DNA from: Mycolicibacterium anyangense
GTDB lineage: Bacteria > Actinomycetota > Actinomycetes > Mycobacteriales > Mycobacteriaceae
Direction: 5' to 3'
Assembly: GCF_010731855.1 (NCBI RefSeq)
Contig: NZ_AP022620.1
Coordinates: 2,046,001-2,110,000 of the forward strand
Length of the DNA: 64,000 nt
Shown: positions 1 to 8,353 of the stretch, one piece after another
Numbering within the stretch: the stretch's first letter is position 1
How the letters are laid out: every line of letters begins with the position of its first letter
The notes under the pieces: generated by a model
Told to the model about the DNA's origin: nothing
The model's input: only the letters and a program-made list of their open reading frames with translations
The model's database searches: none
Translations under genes and position numbers: made by a program

Positions 1-68
1 GACAGGATCGACAACGCCGCGGCCAGCGCAGCCATCACCGAGGCGTGCGCCATCTCGACGGGCGTCAT
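1..68 (-). CDS. 5' end of a probable membrane protein (cut by window edge)
   Basis: An ATG at 68 on the minus strand opens a frame that runs off the window after 22 codons. It begins Met-Thr-Pro-Val-Glu-Met and then becomes Ala/Leu rich, like the first transmembrane helix of an integral membrane protein. No strong Shine-Dalgarno is seen. It is divergent from the MarR gene, with about 180 bases between the two starts. Too little is present to name a family. Confidence 0.4.
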   Translation of the reverse strand, partial: MTPVEMAHASVMAALAAALSIL

Positions 69-223
69 AGATCGACCTGGGGAAGGGTGCGATGCGGAGT
101 CGGGAGGTTGCGCAAGCGCCCCCGGTCGCGTCGCGGTCATCTCACGATTCTGCCAGCCGGCGGGGGCGGGCCGTCGATCCGACGTGCCTGTGAGGGATGC
201 CACCGCGCACCGAGTTCGCTTCG

Positions 224-238
224 CATAGCAAAACTATG
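224..238. promoter_or_regulatory. Small inverted repeat upstream of the MarR gene
   Basis: CATAG and CTATG flank a 5-base CAAAA centre, 14 bases before the MarR start codon, in a stretch much richer in A/T than its surroundings. MarR proteins usually repress their own promoter by binding a palindrome there. This makes it a candidate autoregulatory operator, but five-base arms are short. Confidence 0.35.
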
Positions 239-251
239 TAAATATAGAGGT

Positions 252-734
252 ATGAGTTCGACGCCGCCGCAGACCACCGGCCTGGGTTCCGAACTACTGA
301 GCGTCGTCGCCAAGCTGAACCGGCTGGCCACCCAGCGCATCCGGTTGCCCCTGCCCTGGGCGCAGGCGCGGCTGCTGAGCACCATCGACGACCAGGGCGA
401 GGCGCGGATCTCGGATCTGGCCGGATTGGACCACTGCTCGCAGCCGACGATGACCACCCAAGTCCGCCGGCTCGAGGACGCCGGGTTGGTGGCGCGCACT
501 CCCGATCCGGCCGACGCCCGCGCCGTCCACATCCGCATCACACCGGAAGGACAGCGGGTGCTGGCCCAGGTTCGGGCGGACCGGGCCGCGGTGATCGATC
601 CCCGGATCGAGCGTCTCTCGGCAGATGACCGGGCCATCCTGTCGGACGCCGTCGGTGCCCTGCACCGCCTGCTCGGCGATCTCGACGCAGCCGGCGATCA
701 GGACAGCGCCGGGACGGTCGGCAGCGACAGCTGA
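252..734 (+). CDS. MarR family transcriptional regulator
   Basis: A 160-residue winged-helix regulator. The core reads ISDLAGLDHCSQPTMTTQVRRLEDAGLVAR, where the recognition helix precedes a short wing with DPADARAVHIRIT, the usual MarR arrangement (D-x-R near the wing tip). The frame is open further upstream, but the ATG at 252 gives a normal MarR length and follows an A/T-rich promoter-like stretch. It converges with the VIT/CCC1 transporter gene with only 7 bases between stop codons. The effector is unknown. The Ser/Asp-rich C-terminal tail is probably disordered. Confidence 0.85.
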   Translation: MSSTPPQTTGLGSELLSVVAKLNRLATQRIRLPLPWAQARLLSTIDDQGEARISDLAGLDHCSQPTMTTQVRRLEDAGLVARTPDPADARAVHIRITPEGQRVLAQVRADRAAVIDPRIERLSADDRAILSDAVGALHRLLGDLDAAGDQDSAGTVGSDS

Positions 735-741
735 GCGGCCG

Positions 742-1476
742 TCACACCACCGCGCCGATGAGCTTTCCGACGGTATAGGTCGCGGCGATGGCGACCACCC
801 CGAACGCGAGTTGGCGGCCGGCGCCGAACACCAGCGAGCCCTTGGTGAAGCGCGCGGCAATCGCACCGGCCAACAGCAGACCCACCCCGCCGCAGACCAG
901 GCCCGGCCACAACGCCACGACACCGAACAGGTAGGGCAACAGCGGGATGATCGCCCCGACCGCGAACAACAGGAACGACGACACCGCCGCCACCATCGCC
1001 GACGGCTTCTCGCGCGGGTCCACGCCCAACTCCTGGGCGATGTGGAAGTGCACGGCCTTCTCCTCGTCGAGGTGGATCTCCTCGGCGGCCTTGCGGGCGG
1101 TGGGCTCGGTCATCCCCATGTCCATCAGCATGGCGACGAGTTCGACCTGCTCGGCATGGGGATGACGCTCGAATGCCAGCCGCTCGGCGCGCACCTCGGA
1201 ATCGAGTTGCTCATTGGCGGTGGTCACGGAGGTGTACTCACCCAGCGCCATGGAGAACGCACCGGCCAGCAGGCCGGCCACTCCGCTGAGCACGACAGTT
1301 TGCGCGTCGGCACTCGCGGCGACGCCGGCAATCAGTGCGGTGTTACTCACCAGACCGTCCATGGCGCCGAAGGTGGCGGCCCGTAGCCAGCCGCCGGTGA
1401 CGTCGGCGTGCGAGTGGTCGATCTCGTGTGGAAGGGCAACCTGGGGCTGCATGCTGCCCCCGATCTGCTCGGGCAT
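742..1476 (-). CDS. VIT1/CCC1 family (iron/manganese) membrane transporter
   Basis: A 244-residue membrane protein of the vacuolar iron transporter/CCC1/nodulin-21 family, which moves Fe2+ or Mn2+ out of the cytosol. Near the N-terminus is the family signature around GAMDGLVSNTALIAGVAA, followed by GLLAGAFSMALGEYTSV, which forms the second metal-lined helix. A charged cytoplasmic segment rich in Glu and His (roughly residues 95-150) matches the metal-binding domain of the family, and three more hydrophobic helices complete the fold. The ATG at 1476 is the first start; a second Met at residue 9 is possible. The metal specificity cannot be read from the sequence. Confidence 0.85.
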   Translation of the reverse strand: MPEQIGGSMQPQVALPHEIDHSHADVTGGWLRAATFGAMDGLVSNTALIAGVAASADAQTVVLSGVAGLLAGAFSMALGEYTSVTTANEQLDSEVRAERLAFERHPHAEQVELVAMLMDMGMTEPTARKAAEEIHLDEEKAVHFHIAQELGVDPREKPSAMVAAVSSFLLFAVGAIIPLLPYLFGVVALWPGLVCGGVGLLLAGAIAARFTKGSLVFGAGRQLAFGVVAIAATYTVGKLIGAVV

Positions 1477-1577
1477 GAGCGCTATTCAACGCGCGCCGCC
1501 GCGGTCACTTCGACTCAGGTTTACCTGTGTTTGCCACAAGAGCGTTTGCCCGAACAAGAAGCGGGCTACTTTCACGT

Positions 1578-3497
1578 ATGACTACCACTGCGGAGCATCT
1601 TCGTCATGCGCTCGACGGTCGCTGGCGCGACGTCAAGAACGCGGTCCGTGCCGAACTCGCCACTGAGGTGTTCCGGCCGCATTACACCCCGAACACCGCC
1701 ATCGCCAGGGCCAAAGTGGCCGAGCAGATGAGGATCATGGCCGCCGCCGGTGCCGCCGAGGACGGGTTCCGCAAGGAGCACGGCGGCAACGGCGACGTCG
1801 GCGCCGCGGTGACCCGTATCGAGATGCTGGCGATGTCGGACCTGTCGTTGATGGTCAAGGCCGGGGTGCAGTGGGGCCTGTTCGGCGGGGCGATCGAGAA
1901 CCTGGGCACCGAGCGCCACCACCAGGCCTATGTGCGGCGCATCATCGACTGCGACCTGCTCGGCTGCTTCGCGATGACCGAGACCGGTCACGGCAGCGAC
2001 GTGCAGTCCCTGGAGACCACCGCCACCTACGACCCGGATACCCAGGAGTTCGTCATCAACTCCCCCACCGCGTCGTCGCGTAAGGACTACATCGGTGGTG
2101 CTGCCGAAACCGCCAGAGTGGCCGCGGTTTTCGCGCAGCTCGTCACCAGGGGCGAAGGCCACGGCGTACATTGTTTCGTCGTGCCGATCCGCGACGGGGA
2201 CGGCAACGACCTGCCCGGCGTCACCACGTCGGACTGCCAGTACAAGGGCGGCCTGCCCGGGGTGGACAACGGCCGGATCATGTTCGACCACGTCCGGGTG
2301 CCACGGGAGAATCTGCTCAACAAGTATGCCGACGTGGCCGCCGACGGCACCTATTCCTCACCGATCGAGAACCCCAACCGCCGGTTCTTCACGATGCTGG
2401 GCACCCTGATCCGGGGCCGCGTCACCGTCGGCGGCAGCGCGGCCGCAGCGGCGCGGGTGGCACTCGACATCGCTGTCCGATATGCATTGCAGCGCAAGCA
2501 GTTCAGCGCTCCGGACGACGAGGGCGAAGTGCTGATCATGGACTACCTGGTGCATCAGCGCCGGCTCTTCCCGCTGATCGCGCGCTCCTATGCGTTGCAA
2601 TTCGCCCAGAACGAACTGGTGGCCCGGCTGCATGACCTGCAGACCTCGGACAATCCCGATGCCGAGGAGCAGCGCGAGTTGGAGTCGCGGGCCGCCGGGC
2701 TCAAGGCCGCCAACACCTGGCACGCCAGCCGGGCGATCCAGGAAGCCCGCGAGGCCTGCGGTGGCGCCGGGTATCTGGCCGAGAATCGCCTGATCGCACT
2801 GCGCGCCGATACCGACGTGTTCACCACCTTCGAGGGTGACAACCACGTGCTGACCCAGCTGGTGGCCAAGGAGCTGCTGACCGCCTACGCCGACGACATC
2901 AAGGGCATGAGCCCGGTCGAGTGGGTGCGCTTCGCCGCCAACTTCGCCGGCGACCGGGTACTGAAAAGGACTGCGGCAGAGACAATCATGCAGACCATCC
3001 TGGACTCCCGGCAGGACAGCGAGGAGGAGGGCAGCCTGTTCAACCGGGGCACCCAGGTCGCGATGTTCGAAGACCGCGAGGAGTACCTGCTGTCGTCGGT
3101 CGCCCGGCGCCTACAGGGCAAGTCCAAGGAGATGTCGGCCTTCGACGCGTTCAACGCCGTGCAGGATCACGTGCTGCACACCGCGCAGGCCCATATCGAC
3201 CGGATCGTGCTCGAGGCCTTCGTCGCCGGCATCGACGCATGTGGGGACCCGGAGGCCCGCCGCGTTCTGAGCATGGTGTGCGACCTGTATGCGCTGTCGG
3301 TGATCGACGAGGACAAGGCCTGGTTCATCGAGCACCGGTATCTGTCCACCGAACGGGCCAAGGCCGTCACCCGGGCCATCAACGAGCGCTGCCGGTTGTT
3401 GCGGCCCTACGCCGAGGAACTCGTCGACGGGTTCGGAGTTCCCGAGCAGTTGCGCTACGCCGAGATGCTGCACCCGGAGCACCTGGTCAGCAGTTAG
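1578..3497 (+). CDS. Acyl-CoA oxidase/dehydrogenase family protein
   Basis: A 639-residue flavoprotein with acyl-CoA oxidase (ACOX) architecture, longer than ordinary acyl-CoA dehydrogenases (about 380-400 residues). Seen: the FAD/substrate loop FAMTETGHGSDVQSLETTA, the RKDYIGGAAE segment, and TFEGDNHVLTQLVAKELL, whose Glu419 matches the ACOX catalytic base. It should oxidise acyl-CoA to enoyl-CoA in beta-oxidation; whether O2 or an electron-transfer flavoprotein is the acceptor cannot be told. The ATG at 1578 was chosen because upstream residues do not look like protein; TACTTT lies 5 bases before it, possibly a leaderless promoter. The stop overlaps that of the convergent GGDEF-EAL gene by 4 bases. 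Confidence 0.85.
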   Translation: MTTTAEHLRHALDGRWRDVKNAVRAELATEVFRPHYTPNTAIARAKVAEQMRIMAAAGAAEDGFRKEHGGNGDVGAAVTRIEMLAMSDLSLMVKAGVQWGLFGGAIENLGTERHHQAYVRRIIDCDLLGCFAMTETGHGSDVQSLETTATYDPDTQEFVINSPTASSRKDYIGGAAETARVAAVFAQLVTRGEGHGVHCFVVPIRDGDGNDLPGVTTSDCQYKGGLPGVDNGRIMFDHVRVPRENLLNKYADVAADGTYSSPIENPNRRFFTMLGTLIRGRVTVGGSAAAAARVALDIAVRYALQRKQFSAPDDEGEVLIMDYLVHQRRLFPLIARSYALQFAQNELVARLHDLQTSDNPDAEEQRELESRAAGLKAANTWHASRAIQEAREACGGAGYLAENRLIALRADTDVFTTFEGDNHVLTQLVAKELLTAYADDIKGMSPVEWVRFAANFAGDRVLKRTAAETIMQTILDSRQDSEEEGSLFNRGTQVAMFEDREEYLLSSVARRLQGKSKEMSAFDAFNAVQDHVLHTAQAHIDRIVLEAFVAGIDACGDPEARRVLSMVCDLYALSVIDEDKAWFIEHRYLSTERAKAVTRAINERCRLLRPYAEELVDGFGVPEQLRYAEMLHPEHLVSS

Positions 3498-6400
3498 TGC
3501 GCGCGGCCGGCGGCCGTGATCTCTCCGAACACAAAGCCCTGACCGAATTCACAGTCCAGTTCGATGAGCGCGGCGCGCTGTTCGGCACCTTCGATGCCCT
3601 CGGCAATCACCGTGAGACCCAGGCTCGCTCCCAGGCCCAAGACGGCCTGCGTGATCGCCTGGCAGCGCACGTCGCCCAGCAGACCGGCGATGAACTGCTT
3701 GTCGATCTTGAGGATGTCGAGGGGCAGGTTGACGATCCTGGCCAGGCCGCTGAAACCGGTGCCGACGTCGTCGATCGCGATGCGCACGCCGATCCGGCGA
3801 AGGTCGTCCAGATCAGCTCGCGCCGACTCCGCGATCTGTCCGGCGGAACTCTCCGTGATTTCCAGGACGAGCCGATACGGCGAGAGCCCCGTCCTAGCGA
3901 GCGCGTCGACCACGCCCGCCCGGAATTTCGTGTCCACCAGTTCTCGGGGCGAGACATTCACATGAACGGCGGCAGCAGCCATCTCCCCGGTCCATCGCAC
4001 CGCTTGAGCGCACGCCTCGTTGAGAACATGGCGCCCGATGGCGGGCATCTGGCACGAGGTTTCGGCCAGATCCAAGAACGCTTCCGGAGTGAGCAACCCC
4101 CACCGCGGATGTTGCCAGCGCAAAAGGGCCTCGGCCGCAACACATTCGCCGCTGCGAAGATTCACGATCGGCTGAAAGTGCACGACGAACTGATCTGACG
4201 CCTCAGCCCGCTCGAGATCGCGCATCAGTGCCATGGTGCGAACCAGCGCCGCCTCGCTCGACGGATCGCCGATCGTCACCTGGTCCTTACCGGACCGTTT
4301 CGCCTGATACATCATCATGTCTGCTCGTTGCAAAAGCGATTCCGCGGTACATCCCGGCCGGGCGATCACCGCGCCGGCACTCACCGAGAGCTGATCGTAG
4401 GTGGCACCGTCACCCAGCCCGACGGGCCAGCGCAAGCTCTCTCGGATGCGTCGGGCCACGCTGTCCAGTTCGGCGGCGTCGGCAACCTCTGGACACAACA
4501 CGGCGAACTCGTCGCCGCCCACTCTGGCCGCGATGTCGCCTGCTCGAATCGATGTCAGTATCCGGCCCGCCACGATCTTCAGGACGCTGTCCCCTTCACC
4601 GTGACCCCAGTTGTCGTTGACGGTCTTGAATCCGTCGAGGTCCAGGAAGATCAGGCCCACCCTGGCGCGGGCACCGTCTTCGGAGGTAGCCAGCGCGCGT
4701 TCCACGTGATCCATGAACCGTGCCCGATTCGCCAATCCCGTCAACTGGTCGTGCAGCGCCAGATGGTGTAGCTCCGACTCCACGCGCTTGCGTCCGGTGA
4801 CGTCCTCGACCAGGCAGATCCCATACGAGTCGGATCCGGCGGGCGCGACGATCGAGGCCGAGATCGAACCCCACACGATGACACCGTCCGCACGATGAAA
4901 AGCGGTCTCGGCTTCGCACCGTTGGCCCACCTGCAGCGCCAGGAGGTCGTCCAGCCGGGGAGCCCAGGAGACGCAGATATCGTCGACAAGCTCGACAAGG
5001 GTGATTCCCAACATCTGCTCCGCCGTGCGGCCGAGGAATTCGGCCATGGCCTGGTTGCATCGGATGATGCGCCCGGCGCCGTGCGGTGCGAGTTCGAACA
5101 TGAACACGCCCATGGGGGCGGTGTCGAAGGCAAGCCGGAACCGCTCTTCGCTTTCCGCGAGCGCCTGTTTTGCCGCCTTCTGTTGGGTGATGTCGGTAGC
5201 GACACCGATGTATCCCCCGCAGCTGCCATCCTCATTGGTGATCTGGGAAACGGCCAGGCTCACCGTCACCCTGCTGCCGTCGCGCCGGATGTACGTCCAC
5301 TCCCGCACCTCGGCCCGGCTCGGCGTGACGTTGTGAACAAAGATCCCGAAGCCAACGGGTATGCCGAGTTCCGCTGCCCTCAAACGCAATTCGGCGTCGT
5401 CGTGGAAGGCCGTCGGCGAGGCGCCCAGCAGCTCTGCTTCAGTCCAGCCGAGCAATCGCTCGGCGCCGTTGTTGAAGACCGTGATGCGCCCCTCGGGGTC
5501 GGTGCCGATGATGGCCTGCTCGGATGCGGCCCGCAGGATCCCGGCGAACAGGTCACGCGCCTCGCGCAGCGCTCGCGCATTCGCCCGTTCCTCGGTGACA
5601 TCCCGGAAGGCGACGACTTCGAACAGCGACCGCCGCGCCAGCGGAGCGGTCGTGACCTCGACGACCCGGGAGTTTTCGGCCGCGACCTTGACGTCACGGC
5701 GTCGTGCCCCGTTGTCGCCCCGGGCCACTGCGACCACGTCGTCCACGATTCCGGAATCGGAGGCCCGCGCGTTCTGCAGCACGACATCACCGGCGGGATC
5801 GATGAGCAGAACGCTGTCGTGGATGCTGTCGAGCACGGCGCCGAACAGCTCGGAGTCGCGATCTGCCTGATCGCGCGCCGCCTCCAGTTGCCGGACGAGA
5901 CGAACCCGTGAGTCGCGGTACAACGACAGCGTCAGCACGACAAGCGTCAGGCTGATGACGAGCGCCTGTGCCAGCAGGGCACGCATCTGAACCGTGGCGA
6001 CGACGAAGACTTCCCGATCAGCGAGGGTGGAGAAGACGATCCAGGCGCCCGCAGTCAGGAGAAAGACGGTACTGACGGTGGTGCTGTAGCGCAGCGCCAC
6101 CCACATCGCCGGCACGAGTGCCAGAAAGGCAAGCTGCGCACCATTTTTCAGCCAGAACGCGGTCCAGAAGATCACCACGACAGCGACACCGACCAGCACG
6201 GCCTCCATGACTGCCCTGGCCGATAGCCGCGGACGGTGCCAGGTGACGTCGCGCAGTCGCAGCCAGGCCGCCACCCCGAGCAGTGCGGTAGCTCCGTTGC
6301 GCACTGCGAAGAGCGCGAACGTCATTCCCAGCGGTTGGTCCAGGAAGTAGGCCAGGGCCGCCGTGGCCGCGGTGGCCGCGCAGAGCGATCCCGCGGTGAC

Positions 6401-6772
6401 CGCGGTGACCAACCGCGCAAGGTCAGGGGGGTCACGCAGGACCACCTCGTCGCGACGGTAGGTCAGCACCGCAGTGGTCACCACCGCCAACGAGACATTG
6501 ACCACGATGAAGCACGCACTCAGCGGCGCGGAGGCACCGGTGACCAGGTTGGTGACGAATGTGACGAGGCCGAGCAGCGCCACGTTGATCAAGCAGGTCC
6601 CGCGCCCATACCGGCGGGCGACGAGTAACCAGATGACGGCCACGGCGGCGGCCGGCCAGACCAGAGACACCTCGCCGCCGGGCAGCCGAGTGGCGCGGCC
6701 GAGAGACACCGACATCGCGTAGAGGGCAGCGAAACCACCGGCGACCAATGCCGATCGAAGAGCTCGAGCCAT
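3494..6772 (-). CDS. MASE1-PAS-GGDEF-EAL bifunctional cyclic-di-GMP enzyme
   Basis: About 1092 residues. The N-terminal ~290 residues hold many hydrophobic helices and resemble a MASE1 sensor. About three PAS modules follow, then GGDEF (motif at 752-756) and EAL (motif at 881-883). Both catalytic halves look intact: GGDEF is exact, an RAGD inhibitory I-site lies five residues before it, and EAL keeps EALLRW, HVNVSPREL, LEITESS, DDVGTGFSGL, LKIDKQF, VIAEGIE and EFGQGF. It could both make and break cyclic-di-GMP. The ATG at 6772 has a GGGGG upstream and starts just before the first helix; an in-frame ATG lies 27 codons earlier. Confidence 0.85.
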   Translation of the reverse strand: MARALRSALVAGGFAALYAMSVSLGRATRLPGGEVSLVWPAAAVAVIWLLVARRYGRGTCLINVALLGLVTFVTNLVTGASAPLSACFIVVNVSLAVVTTAVLTYRRDEVVLRDPPDLARLVTAVTAGSLCAATAATAALAYFLDQPLGMTFALFAVRNGATALLGVAAWLRLRDVTWHRPRLSARAVMEAVLVGVAVVVIFWTAFWLKNGAQLAFLALVPAMWVALRYSTTVSTVFLLTAGAWIVFSTLADREVFVVATVQMRALLAQALVISLTLVVLTLSLYRDSRVRLVRQLEAARDQADRDSELFGAVLDSIHDSVLLIDPAGDVVLQNARASDSGIVDDVVAVARGDNGARRRDVKVAAENSRVVEVTTAPLARRSLFEVVAFRDVTEERANARALREARDLFAGILRAASEQAIIGTDPEGRITVFNNGAERLLGWTEAELLGASPTAFHDDAELRLRAAELGIPVGFGIFVHNVTPSRAEVREWTYIRRDGSRVTVSLAVSQITNEDGSCGGYIGVATDITQQKAAKQALAESEERFRLAFDTAPMGVFMFELAPHGAGRIIRCNQAMAEFLGRTAEQMLGITLVELVDDICVSWAPRLDDLLALQVGQRCEAETAFHRADGVIVWGSISASIVAPAGSDSYGICLVEDVTGRKRVESELHHLALHDQLTGLANRARFMDHVERALATSEDGARARVGLIFLDLDGFKTVNDNWGHGEGDSVLKIVAGRILTSIRAGDIAARVGGDEFAVLCPEVADAAELDSVARRIRESLRWPVGLGDGATYDQLSVSAGAVIARPGCTAESLLQRADMMMYQAKRSGKDQVTIGDPSSEAALVRTMALMRDLERAEASDQFVVHFQPIVNLRSGECVAAEALLRWQHPRWGLLTPEAFLDLAETSCQMPAIGRHVLNEACAQAVRWTGEMAAAAVHVNVSPRELVDTKFRAGVVDALARTGLSPYRLVLEITESSAGQIAESARADLDDLRRIGVRIAIDDVGTGFSGLARIVNLPLDILKIDKQFIAGLLGDVRCQAITQAVLGLGASLGLTVIAEGIEGAEQRAALIELDCEFGQGFVFGEITAAGRAH

Positions 6773-6896
6773 CGCACCCCCATACCGACGAAAAGCCCTT
6801 CTGAAGACAAACGATAGCGGGCTGTACGCGGCGGCAAACACATTTTGACGCAATCGTCACTTTACCGCGCGCAGGACCGACACGAACCCAGATGTT

Positions 6897-7435
6897 TTGA
6901 CAATCTTGACGAAACGGTGGCGGGGCCGCCCCGCTCCGGCTGCCCGCCGCATTCCCGGCGAGCAAGGCACCTGGGTGTTCGTGTTCGGCGACATGCTGGT
7001 GTTCGGCGTGTTCTTCGGTACCTTCCTGGTCGAAAGATCCAAGGCGCCAGTGGTTTTCGATGCGGCACGGAAAACGCTGCACCTCGATATCGGCCTGCTG
7101 AACACCCTGGTGTTGCTCACCAGCTCACTGCTGGTGGTCGCGGCGGTGGGCGGCATTCGCACGGGAGCGCGATCCATCGCCGCCCGGGCGCTGCTGGCGG
7201 CCATTGGCTGCGGTGTGCTGTTCGTGGCGCTGAAGGTCACCGAGTACGCGCTGCTGGCCGGTGCTGGGCACCGGCTCACTGGTCGCCGTCCTCGGCATCG
7301 CCGCGGTCAAGGTGCGCCTGGTGGGGCTGGACTTCATGGAATTGCGGCATGCCCCGATCCCGCTGAGTGTCCGCCTTCGAGATCTACTCTGTGGCGCTGT
7401 GGGCCGTGCTCAGTGGCCTGTATCTGTGGCTGTAG
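6897..7435 (+). pseudogene. Remnant of a cytochrome c oxidase subunit III / subunit IV (NorE/NorF-like) pair
   Basis: The first ~120 codons encode the start of a heme-copper oxidase subunit III-like protein (GTWVFVFGDMLVFGVFFGTF, then two hydrophobic helices up to VTEYALLAG). Homology then stops. One base out of frame from about 7261 the sequence continues as the subunit IV type: VAVLGIAAVKVRLVGLDFMELRHAP. After a second shift near 7370 a third frame (7376-7435) gives FEIYSVALWAVLSGLYLWL and a stop, the expected last helix. The C-terminal half of subunit III is missing. This is most simply an internal deletion joining two adjacent genes plus at least one further frameshift. Confidence 0.75.
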
Positions 7436-7458
7436 CGGCACTTCCGCCGCTGAAACCC

Positions 7459-7534
7459 TGGCTCCCCCGGATGGACTCGAACCATCAACCGTCCGATTAA
7501 CAGTCGGAAGCTCTGCCAATTGAGCTACAGGGGA
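7459..7534 (-). tRNA. asnT: tRNA-Asn (anticodon GTT)
   Basis: The minus strand begins TCCCCTGTAGCTCAATTGG at 7534 and folds as a standard cloverleaf. The 7-bp acceptor stem includes one G-T pair, the D-arm carries AGCTCAATTGGCAGAGC, the anticodon loop reads CTGTTAA with anticodon GTT, and the T-arm contains GGTTCGAGTCC. The discriminator is G at 7462 and CCA is encoded at 7461-7459. The gene lies just after the decayed oxidase remnant and before the Rv2342-like gene, matching the tRNA-Asn position in M. tuberculosis as I recall it. Confidence 0.95.
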
Positions 7535-7664
7535 CTACCTTCCCGCTGATGCGGGCCGGGAAGTGACTCTAGCCTACCGGGGTCCCCTGACGCCAAAACG
7601 GGCGGACGAGCGTCCCCCCAGGCGCGTCAGGCAGGATGGTGGCAGAGCCGAGGAAGGGAGCGCA

Positions 7665-7925
7665 GTGATTCGGTTTCTGGCCGTACTGGGCGTGGGCTAC
7701 GTGTTGGGCACCAAAGCCGGACGACGTCGCTACGAGCAGATCGTGGGTACCTACCGTGCGCTCACCGACAATCCCGCCACCAAGACGGTGATCGATGCCG
7801 GCCGCCGCAAGCTGGCCGACCGGGTCTCACCGGACCCGGATCCCAAGATGGTGACACTGACCCAGATCGACGCGGACACCACCGTGGTGGAGCCCGTGCA
7901 GCGGGAACGCCAGAAGGGCCGCTGA
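7665..7925 (+). CDS. Conserved small mycobacterial protein (Rv2342-like)
   Basis: An 86-residue protein starting at a GTG preceded by GGAAGGGAG six bases upstream. The N-terminus IRFLAVLGVGYVLGTKAGRRRYEQI is a short hydrophobic segment followed by a basic patch, like the beginning of small YtxH-type membrane-associated proteins. The rest is polar and probably exposed. No catalytic motif is visible. The position between tRNA-Asn and dnaG corresponds to Rv2342 in M. tuberculosis. The function is unknown. Confidence 0.75.
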   Translation: MIRFLAVLGVGYVLGTKAGRRRYEQIVGTYRALTDNPATKTVIDAGRRKLADRVSPDPDPKMVTLTQIDADTTVVEPVQRERQKGR

Positions 7926-7937
7926 CCCGACGACGAA

Positions 7938-7966
7938 CAGCCCTCACACCGAACGGCGGAGGGCTG
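7938..7966. terminator. Stem-loop between convergent genes
   Basis: CAGCCCTC at 7938-7945 pairs perfectly with GAGGGCTG at 7959-7966 across a 13-base loop. It lies between the stop codons of the convergent Rv2342-like gene and the small secreted protein gene, so it could end transcription from both sides. There is no U-tract, which is common for mycobacterial terminators. Confidence 0.6.
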
Positions 7967-7980
7967 CGAGCCGAACGAAA

Positions 7981-8298
7981 CTAGCCCAGCGGGATGCTGA
8001 TGGTCTGACCCGGCAGCAACGGACCGGTGGTGACGCCGATACCGCCACCATTACCGCCGTTGGCCTGCGGGCCGTAGATCCCGAGGTCCGGGGTGCCGAT
8101 GAAGGCCGGCGTGCCATTCGAGTACGAGATGCACTGGCCGTCGTTGCGGGAACCGACCCAGGCCAGGCAGTTGCCGGTGGCCGAGGTGCTCGACGTGCTG
8201 GAGTCGGTCAGTGCCGCCAGGGCCGGCACCGCGGCCGCAGCCACGGCAAGCACGCCGATGGCGGCGATACGCCGGGCACGAGTATTCGCGGTAGTCAT
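7981..8298 (-). CDS. Small secreted protein
   Basis: A 105-residue protein with a typical Sec signal peptide: basic TRARRIAAIG, a hydrophobic core of Val/Ala, and a probable cut after ALA near residue 29. The mature part is Gly/Asn rich and contains GNCLAWVGSRNDGQCISYSNG, with two cysteines that could form one disulfide. The ATG at 8298 has GAAAGG upstream at good spacing. It resembles a family of short exported mycobacterial proteins of unknown function. It is the last gene of the minus-strand run after dnaG. Confidence 0.7.
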   Translation of the reverse strand: MTTANTRARRIAAIGVLAVAAAAVPALAALTDSSTSSTSATGNCLAWVGSRNDGQCISYSNGTPAFIGTPDLGIYGPQANGGNGGGIGVTTGPLLPGQTISIPLG

Positions 8299-8353
8299 AT
8301 CTGACCTTTCGCCGGAGACAGGCAGCGTGTTAACCATACCGTGATCACCGGGG

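Noticed and set aside
2921..4198. 425-codon plus-strand open frame joining the acyl-CoA oxidase end and the EAL region
   Set aside because: Arg/Gly-rich, covers the ends of two real genes in the wrong frames.
7459..7534. The tRNA-Asn 3' end as an integration site (att) with a repeat in the window
   Set aside because: No integrase and no second copy of the tRNA 3' end were noticed; the nearby damage is explained by deletion.
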